Shown here in pieces: positions 1 to 8,733 of a DNA stretch of 64,000 bases. The stretch is from JAHRAW01 sp965226545. GTDB lineage: Bacteria; Pseudomonadota; Gammaproteobacteria; Arenicellales; Poriferihabitantaceae. Location: the NCBI GenBank assembly GCA_965226545.1, contig OZ245364.1, positions 1,178,001 through 1,242,000 of the forward strand, written 5' to 3'. The translations under genes and the position numbers were made by a program. The notes beneath the pieces are model-generated. The model worked only from the letters and a program-made list of their open reading frames with translations. It searched no databases and was not told the origin of the DNA. How positions within the stretch are numbered: position 1 is the stretch's first letter; each line of letters begins with the position of its first letter.

Positions 1-232
1 TTTGTTTGCCAAAACGAAACGGTGCGGCATCCAAAGAAAAACCTTCAGCGATCGTGACGAAAGGCTGCGGTTTGCCGTTGTCATCAACGACCACGTCGAT
101 TATCGGGTCAGTCGTAGAAAACTTAATGGTGGTTGGCATTATGCCGAAGTAAAACTTACCCACTTGTGCTGGTGCGATACCACAAATCAACAACAACCCT
201 GCGGCAATGCCGCAGATTTTTTTGTAAAGCAT
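1..232 (-). CDS. Secreted protein, N-terminal part (runs off the window start)
   Basis: The first 77 codons of a minus-strand gene are visible; the rest lies outside the window. The protein opens with two lysines and a hydrophobic stretch (residues about 5-20) ending near Pro-Ala-Gln, a typical Sec signal peptide. The mature part begins with alternating polar and hydrophobic residues (GKFYFGIMPTTIKF) that could be a beta strand of an outer-membrane protein, but this is only a guess. A GGAGAA ribosome site lies 7 bases before the ATG and supports this start. It lies downstream of recQ on the same strand, separated by a 317-base leader that contains a long inverted repeat. Family not recognised. 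Confidence 0.7.
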   Translation of the reverse strand, partial: MLYKKICGIAAGLLLICGIAPAQVGKFYFGIMPTTIKFSTTDPIIDVVVDDNGKPQPFVTIAEGFSLDAAPFRFGKQ

Positions 233-262
233 TGGGAATTCTCCACTTGACAGTTTGCAATT

Positions 263-279
263 CCCGGCTCGGTGCCGGG
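263..279. other. Small GC-rich hairpin
   Basis: CCCGGC and GCCGGG form a six-base-pair stem with a five-base loop, about 30 bases upstream of the secreted-protein start codon at 232. It lies in the presumed leader of that gene. No U-tract follows on the minus strand, so it is unlikely to be an intrinsic terminator for that gene. Confidence 0.4.
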
Positions 280-282
280 TCT

Positions 283-401
283 TTGCATAGTCAAACAGAG
301 TTGAATATCCCGCTATTCCCGCAGAACCGACCTTGCGGACGATTCGAACGGTATTTTATTTACGAGAGACCCGACGGAGCAGAATCTGTTTAACTATGCA
401 A
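283..401 (-). other. Long inverted repeat, candidate structured RNA leader
   Basis: Two 17-base arms (283-299 and 385-401) are reverse complements at 16 of 17 positions and enclose 85 bases. The one difference would be a G-U pair in RNA transcribed from the minus strand but an A-C mismatch on the plus strand. This favours a structured RNA reading toward the secreted-protein gene at 232. The enclosed sequence has a short ACCG/CGGT pairing but matches no riboswitch or small RNA that I recognise. No flanking target-site duplication is seen, so a transposon remnant is less likely. Confidence 0.4.
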
Positions 402-549
402 GGCGGAGATTACCCAATTCGCGTTGGCGTGTCAAATACACATGGCAATTTTCCGTTAACAATAAACAACGCAAGTAACACACAAACAACAAACAACAAA
501 CAACAAAAAAAGTTACCCCGTCAACCTTGCGCGCGCAAAAATGCATTTG
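402..549. other. Spacer after recQ, no gene seen
   Basis: AT-rich spacer between the recQ stop and the inverted repeat. It contains a run of near-repeats of ACAAACAAC around 477-510. No convincing reading frame or terminator was seen. Confidence 0.5.
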
Positions 550-2394
550 TCACTTGAATGCATTAATCACCCGCAAAAACCGCTCGCCGTATTTCGAAAA
601 CTTCACCGCCCCGACTCCATTAATCGCCAACATCGTCACCTCATCGGTCGGGCGATGGTTTGCCAATTCGCGCAAGGTTGAATCGTGGAAGATTACATAC
701 GGCGGCATGTTTTGTTCGCGCGCCAAGTTGCCGCGCAGTTCGCGCAGTTGGTTGAACAGTTCGCGTGAGTTTTCGGATAACTCAATTGCAGCGGGTTTGG
801 GTTTGCGCGGGGTTGATTCGCGTGCGCTTTGGCGCGGCAGTTCGCGGAACAAAATTTTTTGTTCGCCCTTGAGCACCGCGCGGCTTTTTTCGGTTAGGTG
901 CAAGCCGCCGTGTTGGTTGGGGCGCAGCATGCCGGCGGCGGTTAATTGGCGGAAGACCGAGCGCCATTGATGCGCGGTTAATTCTTCGCCGACGCCATAT
1001 ACTTTGAGTTGCGCGTGACCCAGTTGGCGGATTTTTGCGTTGTCCTTGCCGAGCAATACATCGATTAAATGCACCGCGCCGAAACGTTGACCGGTGCGAT
1101 ATGCGCACGACAACGCCTTTTGCGCGGCGACGCCGCCGTCCCACGTTTGCGGCGGCGCGATGCAGTTGTCGCAGTTGTCGCACGGCGCGCGATAGGTTTC
1201 GCCGAAATAGCCGAGCATCACTTCGCGCCGACAACCGGCCGCTTCGCACAAGCCGAGCAGGGCGTTGGTCTTGGCGCGTTCGATGCGCTTAAATTCTTCG
1301 TCGGCGTCGGAGGTGTCAATCATCTGAATCAGTTTAACGACATCGGACAAGTCATAATTCATCCACGCGTTGGCCGGTTGCCCGTCTCGACCGGCGCGGC
1401 CGGTTTCTTGATAATACGATTCGATGTTCTTCGGCAAATTTAAATGCGCGACAAAACGCACGTCGGGTTTGTCGATGCCCATGCCGAATGCAATTGTGGC
1501 GACCACGACCACGCCGTCTTCGCGCGCGAATGCGTTATGCGCATGTTCGCGCGCGTGCGCCGGCAAGCCGGCGTGATACGCCAACGCATTAATGCCCTGC
1601 GCTTTGAGCCACGCGGCGGTGTCGTCGACGCGTTTGCGCGACAGGCAATAGACGATGCCGGCGTCGCCGTCGTGTTTGTTTTTGATAAACGCCAACAAGG
1701 CGTCGCGCGCATCGATGTGTTGGTTGATGTGATAGGCGATGTTCGGGCGGTCGAAGCCGGCGACATAACGGCGCGCGTTTTGCATGCGCAGTTGCACCGC
1801 GATTTCGTTTCGGGTGAGTTCATCCGCGGTGGCGGTTAATGCGATGCGCGGGATGTCGGCGAATCGTTCGGCGAGCGCCGAGAGTTGCAAATATTCCGGG
1901 CGAAAATCATGCCCCCATCGCGATACGCAATGCGCCTCGTCAATCGCAAACAGCGCGATGGTGGCGCGCGCAAGATGCGCCTGCATCGATTCGCCGAGCA
2001 AACCTTCCGGGGCGAGATACAACAAATCCAATTCATTGCGATGCAGTTGCCGTTCGACTTCGCGGCGTTGTTCGCCGGACAAGGTCGAATTCCAAACCGC
2101 GGCGCGCACGCCGTATTGTTGCAGCGCATCGACTTGATCCTTCATCAACGCAATCAACGGCGAGACCACGATGCCGACGCCGTCGCGCAACAACGCCGGC
2201 AATTGATAGCACAATGATTTGCCGCCGCCGGTCGGCATAATTGCAATCGCGTGTTCGCCTGCCAACAACGCTTTAATAACATCGCGCTGCAGCGGAAGAA
2301 ATGAATCGAAGCCGAAAGTGTCGCGCAACACTTCGGCGGCGCGGTCGATGGTTGGGGTTTCCATGTTGGGCTTATCCATTGTGTTGATGTCCAT
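550..2394 (-). CDS. recQ: ATP-dependent DNA helicase RecQ
   Basis: A 3'-to-5' DNA helicase acting in recombination and replication-fork repair. The 614-residue protein is the usual RecQ length. It shows the Walker A motif MPTGGGKS (about 53-60), the DEAH box within FAIDEAHCVSRWGHDFRP (about 148-165), a second RecA-like domain with the FGMGIDKPDVR and ETGRAGRDG motifs, the zinc-binding cysteines C...CDNCDNC (about 385-410), a winged-helix region, and a C-terminal HRDC domain (last 80 residues). Three in-frame ATGs lie in the first eleven codons and none has a strong ribosome site, so the exact start is uncertain. It is followed by a non-coding leader, so it is probably transcribed alone. Confidence 0.97.
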   Translation of the reverse strand: MDINTMDKPNMETPTIDRAAEVLRDTFGFDSFLPLQRDVIKALLAGEHAIAIMPTGGGKSLCYQLPALLRDGVGIVVSPLIALMKDQVDALQQYGVRAAVWNSTLSGEQRREVERQLHRNELDLLYLAPEGLLGESMQAHLARATIALFAIDEAHCVSRWGHDFRPEYLQLSALAERFADIPRIALTATADELTRNEIAVQLRMQNARRYVAGFDRPNIAYHINQHIDARDALLAFIKNKHDGDAGIVYCLSRKRVDDTAAWLKAQGINALAYHAGLPAHAREHAHNAFAREDGVVVVATIAFGMGIDKPDVRFVAHLNLPKNIESYYQETGRAGRDGQPANAWMNYDLSDVVKLIQMIDTSDADEEFKRIERAKTNALLGLCEAAGCRREVMLGYFGETYRAPCDNCDNCIAPPQTWDGGVAAQKALSCAYRTGQRFGAVHLIDVLLGKDNAKIRQLGHAQLKVYGVGEELTAHQWRSVFRQLTAAGMLRPNQHGGLHLTEKSRAVLKGEQKILFRELPRQSARESTPRKPKPAAIELSENSRELFNQLRELRGNLAREQNMPPYVIFHDSTLRELANHRPTDEVTMLAINGVGAVKFSKYGERFLRVINAFK

Positions 2395-2642
2395 TGGGGG
2401 TTATTAATTGTTAATGCATGTGAATACATTGCACTATGCCGTGCATTATGTACTATGTAATTTGTAACTTGCAACTTGTGATTGGTGTTTTTTAATTTGC
2501 ACTTTGCACTTTGCACTTTTCAATTCGCACTTCGCACTTCGTAATTCGCAACTCGCAATTCGCAATTTGCACTATGCACTTTACGCAATGCATCATTCAC
2601 AATTTACCGTTCACAATCCGCTGTTCAAAATTCACAAAAAAC
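2395..2642. repeat. Intergenic tract of short near-repeats
   Basis: 248 bases between recQ and argB without a supported gene. Around 2495-2600 the sequence is made almost entirely of variants of TTGCACTT and AATTCGCA, at least eight in a row. No CRISPR-like alternation of repeat and spacer is present. It is one of the clearest examples of the word-repeat spacers found throughout the window. Confidence 0.75.
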
Positions 2643-3557
2643 CTACGCAACAATTTGCGTGCCAATTCCAACATCGGTAAACAATTCCAACAACAATGCA
2701 TGTTCGATTCGTCCGTCGATAATCGGCGCGCCGGCGACGCCGCTGGCGACGGCGTCGTGTGCGCATTCGACTTTGGGAATCATTCCGCCGTCGATGATTT
2801 GCTCGGCGATGAGTTGCGCGATTTTTGCGGCATGCAGTTCGCCGATGAGGTTGCCGTGTTGGTCCAGCACGCCGGGCGTGTCGGTCAGCAGGATTAACTT
2901 TTCCGCGTTTAAGGTGGCGGCGATTTTGGCGGCGACCCAATCGGCGTTGATGTTGTAGGTTTGCCCGTCGCTGCCGACGCCAATCGGCGCAATCACCGGA
3001 ATAAACGCCTGCGCCATCAACAACTGCACCACCTGCGAATCAATCGCCTCGACTTCGCCGACATGTCCGTAATCGATAATCTCGGTGCGCTCGAGCAGCG
3101 GGTCGCCTTGTTGCACATGCAATTTGCGCGCCTTAATTAAATTGCCGTCCTTGCCGCTTAACCCAACCGCGCGTCCGCCTTGTGAATTAATCAGCCGCAC
3201 GATGTCTTTGTTGACCAAGCCGCCGAGCACCATCTCGACGACATCCATCGTCTCGCTGTCGGTGACGCGCAAGCCGTCGACAAAGGTCGAGCGTTTGCCG
3301 ATTTTGTCGAGCACTTTATTAATCTGCGGGCCGCCGCCATGCACAATGACCGGATTCATCCCGACCAATTTAAGCAACACAACATCATGCGCGAAACTTT
3401 GTTTAAGCGCATCGTCGCGCATCGCATGCCCGCCGTATTTAATGACAATCGTCGCGCCTTGATATCTGCGGATATAGGGAAACGCCTCGCTCAAAATCCG
3501 CGCGGTTTGACGCGATTTATCGGGGACAGAAGTCGGGCGTTTTTTGCTTGGCGGCAT
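2643..3557 (-). CDS. argB: Acetylglutamate kinase ArgB
   Basis: Phosphorylates N-acetylglutamate, the second step of arginine synthesis, in the cytoplasm. The 304-residue protein belongs to the amino-acid kinase family: it has the KYGGHAM phosphate-binding segment (about 40-46), VHGGGPQINKVLDKIG (about 73-88), and the late block GMIPKVECAHDAVASGVA followed by IIDGRIEHALLLE that closes the acetylglutamate site. The first 20 residues are a polar, Lys/Arg-rich extension. It is divergent from metK across a 305-base gap. No other arginine genes are adjacent, although carAB, which supplies carbamoyl phosphate, lies 25 kb away. Confidence 0.97.
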   Translation of the reverse strand: MPPSKKRPTSVPDKSRQTARILSEAFPYIRRYQGATIVIKYGGHAMRDDALKQSFAHDVVLLKLVGMNPVIVHGGGPQINKVLDKIGKRSTFVDGLRVTDSETMDVVEMVLGGLVNKDIVRLINSQGGRAVGLSGKDGNLIKARKLHVQQGDPLLERTEIIDYGHVGEVEAIDSQVVQLLMAQAFIPVIAPIGVGSDGQTYNINADWVAAKIAATLNAEKLILLTDTPGVLDQHGNLIGELHAAKIAQLIAEQIIDGGMIPKVECAHDAVASGVAGAPIIDGRIEHALLLELFTDVGIGTQIVA

Positions 3558-3862
3558 TGGCGGTATTCCCTAACGGTATTAAGTCAACAGTATCGAACGG
3601 GCATCGAGCAGTCATCGCAGAACAGTCATCGAACAATCATTAAACAAGCATCCAACAATCGTCCAACAATCTTCCAACAACAATTAAAAACCGTGTGCGC
3701 GATTGTAGCCGAAAGCCGCGCGCCTCGCCAACGACGGCGTCGGCGTGCAAGGCGCGGGGTTGTCTATGCTATAATCCGCGCGCATTGCGATTGCGCAATG
3801 TGAATTAACGTTACGAGTTAACTTAACACTCATCTTAACCGTCTTAAAAAACGAAAACCCCC
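3558..3862. other. Divergent argB/metK intergenic region
   Basis: Holds about ten degenerate copies of a word like CATCGAACAAT between 3595 and 3690, then the metK promoter. No SAM-binding riboswitch fold was recognised in the metK leader. No gene is supported here. Confidence 0.6.
3747..3775 (+). promoter_or_regulatory. Predicted metK promoter with extended -10
   Basis: A perfect TATAAT (3770-3775) is preceded by TGC, giving an extended -10 element. The -35 position (3747-3752) is poor, as is common for extended -10 promoters. Start of transcription would fall near 3782, leaving a leader of about 80 bases before the metK ATG. Confidence 0.6.
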
Positions 3863-5029
3863 ATGTCCAATTCCCATTTATTCACCTCGGAATCGGTTTC
3901 CGAAGGGCATCCTGATAAAGTCGCCGACCGCATTTCCGATTCGGTATTGGATGCATTGTTGACGCACGACCCGAATTCGCGGGTGGCGTGCGAGACGATG
4001 ATTAACACCGGCATGGTTGTGCTGTGCGGCGAAGTCACTTCGAACGCGCATGTTGATTTTGCCGACATCGTGCGCGACGCCGTCGCCGACATCGGCTACA
4101 ACTCCTCGGACATCGGCTTCGATGCGCAAAGTTGCGCGGTCATCGTGTCGTTGGATAAACAATCGCAAGACATCGCGCAAGGCGTAAACGAAGGCGAAGG
4201 CATGGATTTGGAACAAGGCGCCGGCGACCAAGGATTGATGTTCGGCTATGCATGCAGCGAGACCGATGTGCTGATGCCGTTTCCCATCACCTATGCGCAT
4301 CGGTTGGTCGAGCAACAGGCGCGCGTGCGCAAATCCGGCAAACTGGAATGGCTGCGCCCGGATGCAAAATCGCAGGTGACCGTGCGCTATGTCGATGGGC
4401 GGCCGCATTCGATTGATGCGGTGGTTTTATCGACGCAACACGCGCCGGATATTAAGCACGAGGAATTGCAGCGCGCGGTGATTGATGAAATCATCAAGCC
4501 GGTGTTGCCGAGCGAAATGTTGAGTGGCGAGACAAAATTTTTGGTCAACCCAACCGGTCGATTTGTCATCGGCGGGCCGGTCGGCGATTGCGGATTGACC
4601 GGTCGCAAAATCATCGTCGACACCTACGGCGGCGCCGCGCATCACGGCGGCGGCGCGTTTTCCGGCAAGGATCCGTCCAAAGTCGACCGCTCAGCCGCCT
4701 ATGCGATGCGGCATGTCGCCAAGAATGTGGTTGCGGCCGGCTTGGCTGATAAATGTGAAGTGCAGGTTGCATACGCCATCGGCGTCGCCGAGCCGGTGTC
4801 GGTGATGGTGCAAACATTTGGCAGCGGCAAAATCGCCGATAACAAAATCGCCGAACTCATCCATGAACATTTTGATTTGCGCCCGAAGGCGATTGTGCAG
4901 CGGTTAAATTTGCTGCGCCCGATTTATCGACCGACCGCCGCTTACGGTCACTTTGGCAGAAGCGGGGATGATTTCACTTGGGAACAAACCGACCATGCCG
5001 CGCAATTGCGCACCGCCGCCGGGTTGTAA
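3863..5029 (+). CDS. metK: S-adenosylmethionine synthase MetK
   Basis: Makes S-adenosylmethionine from ATP and methionine. The 388-residue length is standard. Signature blocks are GHPDK (15-19), EGAGDQGLMFGYA (about 117-130) and GGGAFSGKDPSKVDRSAAY (about 263-281, the phosphate-binding loop). It is followed after 213 bases by ahcY on the same strand, so the pair makes and recycles the methyl donor; the two methyltransferase genes in this window depend on the same cofactor. An extended -10 promoter lies upstream. Confidence 0.98.
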   Translation: MSNSHLFTSESVSEGHPDKVADRISDSVLDALLTHDPNSRVACETMINTGMVVLCGEVTSNAHVDFADIVRDAVADIGYNSSDIGFDAQSCAVIVSLDKQSQDIAQGVNEGEGMDLEQGAGDQGLMFGYACSETDVLMPFPITYAHRLVEQQARVRKSGKLEWLRPDAKSQVTVRYVDGRPHSIDAVVLSTQHAPDIKHEELQRAVIDEIIKPVLPSEMLSGETKFLVNPTGRFVIGGPVGDCGLTGRKIIVDTYGGAAHHGGGAFSGKDPSKVDRSAAYAMRHVAKNVVAAGLADKCEVQVAYAIGVAEPVSVMVQTFGSGKIADNKIAELIHEHFDLRPKAIVQRLNLLRPIYRPTAAYGHFGRSGDDFTWEQTDHAAQLRTAAGL

Positions 5030-5242
5030 TCGGTTGGGTTTTTATCAATGGGTTAATTTGATTTTTGTTTTGTAGGGTAATTGCATTTGTATTTGTATTT
5101 GCACTTTTACTTGCACTTACGCTTTCATTGTCACTTAACTTTTCACTGTTACTTGTACAGTTACTTTTACTCGTACTCTTAACGCTTACTTTTATTTTCA
5201 CTTGTGATTTTATTCACACTTTAATACAGAGGAAATCCTTCG
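5030..5242. repeat. metK-ahcY spacer of TTTACTTGCACTT-type words
   Basis: 213 bases of T-rich near-repeats (variants of ACTTTTACTTGCACTT, roughly six-base periodic from 5085 to 5215). An S-adenosylhomocysteine riboswitch was looked for because it often precedes ahcY, but none is recognisable. A GAGGAAA ribosome site sits just before the ahcY ATG. Confidence 0.65.
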
Positions 5243-6718
5243 ATGTCGACCGCCGCCAAACCCGCCGTTAACTCCGCCGCCGCCGTTGCGTCAAACGCGC
5301 CGGATGCAAAATTGTACAACGCTGATTTTCATGTCGCCGATTTGTCGCTCGCCGAATGGGGGCGCAAGGAAATCGAAATCGCCGAAACCGAAATGCCCGG
5401 GTTGATGGCGGTGCGTAAAAAATACGCCGACGAACAGCCGCTGCAAGGCGCGCACATCGCCGGTTCATTGCACATGACGATTCAAACCGCAGTGTTGATT
5501 GAGACGCTGACCGCCTTGGGCGCGAAAGTGCGCTGGGCGTCGTGCAACATCTTCTCGACGCAAGACCACGCGGCCGCGGCGATTGCCAAAAGCGGCGTGC
5601 CGGTGTTCGCGTATAAAGGCGAGACGCTGGATGAATATTGGGAATACGCGCATCGCACGATGCAATGGGGCGACGACGGGCCGAATATGATTCTCGACGA
5701 CGGCGGCGATGCAACCTTGTTGTTGATGTTGGGCGCGCGCGCCGAGAAAAATCGCGCGGTGTTGGACAAACCCAACGGCGATGAGGAAACCGCATTGTTT
5801 GCCGCCATCAACGCGCGGTTGGCGCGCGACGACACTTGGTACAGCCGACGCTTGCGTTGCGTGCGCGGCGTCACCGAAGAAACCACGACCGGCGTCAATC
5901 GGCTTTATCAAACCGCGGCGCGCGGCGAATTGCCGTTCCCGGCGATTAATGTAAACGACTCGGTCACCAAATCGAAGTTCGACAACCTGTACGGCTGCCG
6001 CGAATCCTTGGTCGACGGCATCAAGCGCGCCACCGATGTAATGATTGCCGGCAAAATCGCGTTGGTGCTCGGCTATGGCGATGTCGGCAAAGGTTGCGCG
6101 CAATCATTGCGCGCGCTCGGCGCGACCGTATGGATTGCCGAAATCGACCCGATCTGCGCGCTGCAAGCGGCGATGGAAGGGCATCGCGTCGTGCGCATGG
6201 ACGACGCCTGCGCCCAAGCCGACATCTTCGTCGCCGCCACCGGCAACTTCCAAGTCATCACCCACGCACACATGCTGCAGATGAAAGACCAAGCCATCGT
6301 GTGCAACATCGGGCATTTCGACAACGAGATAGACGTCGCAGCCCTGCGCCAACATTCATGGCAAAACATCAAACCGCAGGTCGACCAAATCATCCTGCCG
6401 AGCGGGCATCGCATCACCTTGCTGGCTGAAGGACGCTTGGTCAATCTCGGCTGCGCCACCGGTCACCCAAGTTTTGTAATGTCGAACAGTTTCACCAACC
6501 AAGTGCTGGCGCAAATCGAATTGTGGCGCGACGACAACCGCGCCGATAAACAATATGACAACAATGTGCATGTGTTGCCAAAACACTTGGACGAAGAAGT
6601 CGCCCGCCTGCATCTGGGAAAAATCGGCGCGCAATTAACCGCGCTGACCCAAGAGCAGGCCGATTATATTGGCGTGCCGGTCGAGGGGCCGTATAAGGCG
6701 GCGCATTATCGGTATTGA
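5243..6718 (+). CDS. ahcY: Adenosylhomocysteinase AhcY
   Basis: Splits S-adenosylhomocysteine into adenosine and homocysteine, removing the product that inhibits methyltransferases. The 491-residue protein carries the substrate segment SCNIFSTQDHAAAAIA (about 93-108), the NAD-binding loop GYGDVGKGCA (about 277-286), the GHFDNEID block, and ends in HYRY, the family's C-terminal cofactor-binding tail (usually KPDHYRY, here KAAHYRY). The first 25 residues are an Ala/Ser-rich extension. The start has a good GAGGAAA site. An adenine/cytosine-type DNA methyltransferase begins 18 bases after its stop, suggesting co-transcription. Confidence 0.97.
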   Translation: MSTAAKPAVNSAAAVASNAPDAKLYNADFHVADLSLAEWGRKEIEIAETEMPGLMAVRKKYADEQPLQGAHIAGSLHMTIQTAVLIETLTALGAKVRWASCNIFSTQDHAAAAIAKSGVPVFAYKGETLDEYWEYAHRTMQWGDDGPNMILDDGGDATLLLMLGARAEKNRAVLDKPNGDEETALFAAINARLARDDTWYSRRLRCVRGVTEETTTGVNRLYQTAARGELPFPAINVNDSVTKSKFDNLYGCRESLVDGIKRATDVMIAGKIALVLGYGDVGKGCAQSLRALGATVWIAEIDPICALQAAMEGHRVVRMDDACAQADIFVAATGNFQVITHAHMLQMKDQAIVCNIGHFDNEIDVAALRQHSWQNIKPQVDQIILPSGHRITLLAEGRLVNLGCATGHPSFVMSNSFTNQVLAQIELWRDDNRADKQYDNNVHVLPKHLDEEVARLHLGKIGAQLTALTQEQADYIGVPVEGPYKAAHYRY

Positions 6719-6736
6719 CCGCAAAGAATCAACAAC

Positions 6737-7543
6737 GTGAAAAAAACACTTGAAACCGACATTGTTCGTTGCGGTGACTGCATCGCGCTAATGCGCGATA
6801 TGCCGAGCGAATGCGTCGATTTAATCATTACCGACCCGCCGTTTGGAATCGAATTCAAGGCGGGACGGAGTAACTACAATCGTACGCAAGGGCGCGTGAT
6901 TGACGGTTACAACGAAATAAACGGAGAAGATTATCAGGCGTTTACCGCCAAGTGGCTCGAGCAGGCCGCGCGCGTGCTTAAACGCTCAGGGAGCATGTAC
7001 ATTTTTTCCGGTTGGAATCACTTAAAAGACATTCTCATTGCGATTGATTTGTGCAAACTGCAGACGGTTAATCACTTAATCTGGAAATATCAATTTGGCG
7101 TTACGACAAGACGCAAATATGTCACTTCGCATTATCACTGTTTGTATCTGTGCAAGGATGACAAACTGCGCCAGTTTCACCCGTACGCGCGATTTGACAA
7201 AAATGAAAAGACCGCGAACGGCGGTTCGGCGCACTACAAGGACAAAGAGGATGTGTGGCACATCAAGCGCGAATATTGGCACGGCGACAAAAAAACGCCG
7301 ACCAAGTTGCCGGCGGAAATCGTCAACAAAATTCTTGCTTATTCCAGTGAAGAAGGGGATTTGGTGTTTGACCCGTTTTTGGGGTCAGGGCAAGTTGCGG
7401 TTGTCAGCAAGATGAACAATCGCAGATATATTGGCTTTGAAATCGTGCGCGAGTATTGCGAGTTTTCGCAGCAACGCATCTCCTCCGGAAACTATCGAAT
7501 CGAAGCGACTGACCAAGTTAACGCGGTTGCGAGCATATTTTGA
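6737..7543 (+). CDS. DNA methyltransferase, beta-class N6-adenine or N4-cytosine type
   Basis: Transfers a methyl group to an exocyclic amino group in DNA. The catalytic motif TDPPFGIEF (about 33-41) comes first and the SAM-binding motif FDPFLGSGQVAVVSK (about 212-226) last, with the target-recognition part between: the beta order seen in M.RsrI/CcrM-like enzymes. It is 268 residues, near family minimum. It starts with GTG, 18 bases after ahcY. The next gene starts one base past its stop and encodes a DNA-glycosylase-like protein, so the two are probably one functional pair. Whether it protects against its neighbour, or prepares a base for it, cannot be told from sequence. Confidence 0.92.
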   Translation: MKKTLETDIVRCGDCIALMRDMPSECVDLIITDPPFGIEFKAGRSNYNRTQGRVIDGYNEINGEDYQAFTAKWLEQAARVLKRSGSMYIFSGWNHLKDILIAIDLCKLQTVNHLIWKYQFGVTTRRKYVTSHYHCLYLCKDDKLRQFHPYARFDKNEKTANGGSAHYKDKEDVWHIKREYWHGDKKTPTKLPAEIVNKILAYSSEEGDLVFDPFLGSGQVAVVSKMNNRRYIGFEIVREYCEFSQQRISSGNYRIEATDQVNAVASIF

Positions 7544-7544
7544 C

Positions 7545-8717
7545 ATGGAGGGTCTGCGAAATCTTATCGTTGCGATTGCGCAAGTTGGCGCCACTCATCC
7601 GCTGTATCCGCCTGTTCATCGCGTCAGTGCGTTTGAACACTTTTTTGTCAACGGCGCCTTGGACCGCAATCGATTGGATGAGCGAGACGGCGGGTGCACG
7701 CGCAGAGAGTTGTTGTTGCGCATGTTACTTTTGAACGCCGTGCTTGACCAGGGACCGGATATAGAAGGTGTCCGGGAGATGTTGATTGATGTTGTTAATG
7801 CATTGTATGAAAGCGAAATCAGAATTTTTCATTCGCCGCTGGAATTTTTTCGGGAAATCAATGTTTCGGTCGATGAAATTTGGCAAAAGCACGCGGAAGT
7901 AAGAGAGCGCAGGGCGGAGCGGTGGGCGGTGGACAATGAAGCATCGGCTACGCGGTACAACCTATATTTGGACAATAGCAAACAAACATTGGGTTATGCG
8001 GTTTTTCGTTGGGGGGTTCCGTTGGCGTTGCCTTATTTACTCGAGTGCGACTTCGACGTGACTCCTACCGCATTAATTGACTATTTGGAAGAATCTCAAT
8101 CTGCAGAGCAGATGAGCGTTCGATTAAAATCCGATGAAAAATACGGCCTTGGCAAGGCAATTGGCAATAAAGCGTGCCATTTGTTTGCCAAATGGATGGT
8201 TTCGACTTTTCAACTTTCGCGACGAAGCAGCGAATCGGGATGGGGGGCGTACTCGTTCGAAGTGCCGTTTGATTCAAACGCCGGCAGGGTTTTGTGGCGA
8301 TGTGGCTATTTTCTTCAGATTGCATCTGATAGTGATTATGTTGATAAAGGCGTTGTTCAAATGGGGCAAGGTCAAGATGGAGCGCATTATATTCGGGTTA
8401 CAAATATGCGTGGTATGAGGTTAAGCATCGAAGTTCCCGTAACCCTTCGAAATCTATACGTGGAAATTTGCATGAATCATTTGTATTCGAACACGCGAGC
8501 TCCTCGCACGATTGAGCTTCAGCGATTTCAGCACGTACTTTTGCGTGAACAAAACGATGAAAATCTTACGGTTGCCGCATTTGACGACGGGTTAATTGAA
8601 ATCGGTCGAAACTACTGCTTTAACCATGCAAACCCGCGTTGTGGCGAATGCCCCATCAATAATCACTGCGAAGGATATTTATCGCGCCGGGAATTAATCA
8701 CCGATTACCGGACATAA
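7545..8717 (+). CDS. HhH-GPD DNA-glycosylase-like protein with predicted Fe-S cluster, partner of the methyltransferase
   Basis: Not a member of a family I can name. The 390-residue protein has two separated signatures of the endonuclease III/MutY superfamily: VPFDSNAGRVLWR, with Asp243 in the place of the catalytic Asp of the VDTHVxRVxxR motif, preceded by a helical segment GLGKAIGNKACHLF that may be a degenerate helix-hairpin-helix; and a C-terminal cysteine set Cys358-x7-Cys366-x2-Cys369-x5-Cys375, like the 4Fe-4S loop (usually C-x6-C-x2-C-x5-C). ATG at 7545 is chosen because it lies one base after the methyltransferase stop; an in-frame start at 7431 would overlap that gene by over 100 bases. 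Possible roles are a glycosylase-type restriction enzyme or a modified-base enzyme. Confidence 0.65.
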   Translation: MEGLRNLIVAIAQVGATHPLYPPVHRVSAFEHFFVNGALDRNRLDERDGGCTRRELLLRMLLLNAVLDQGPDIEGVREMLIDVVNALYESEIRIFHSPLEFFREINVSVDEIWQKHAEVRERRAERWAVDNEASATRYNLYLDNSKQTLGYAVFRWGVPLALPYLLECDFDVTPTALIDYLEESQSAEQMSVRLKSDEKYGLGKAIGNKACHLFAKWMVSTFQLSRRSSESGWGAYSFEVPFDSNAGRVLWRCGYFLQIASDSDYVDKGVVQMGQGQDGAHYIRVTNMRGMRLSIEVPVTLRNLYVEICMNHLYSNTRAPRTIELQRFQHVLLREQNDENLTVAAFDDGLIEIGRNYCFNHANPRCGECPINNHCEGYLSRRELITDYRT

Positions 8718-8733
8718 TCTCCGTTAATCACCA

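Noticed and set aside
321..360. Possible tRNA because of a GATTCGAAC word
   Set aside because: No acceptor stem, anticodon arm or CCA end could be placed around it on either strand.
283..401. Miniature transposon (MITE) interpretation of the inverted repeat
   Set aside because: No target-site duplication at the ends and no second copy noticed in the window.
5030..5242. Possible S-adenosylhomocysteine riboswitch before ahcY
   Set aside because: The leader is T-rich repeat sequence without the GC-rich pairing or conserved core expected of that riboswitch.
7431..7544. Longer start of the glycosylase-like protein
   Set aside because: It would overlap the methyltransferase by 113 bases. The ATG at 7545, one base past its stop, is the usual coupled arrangement.
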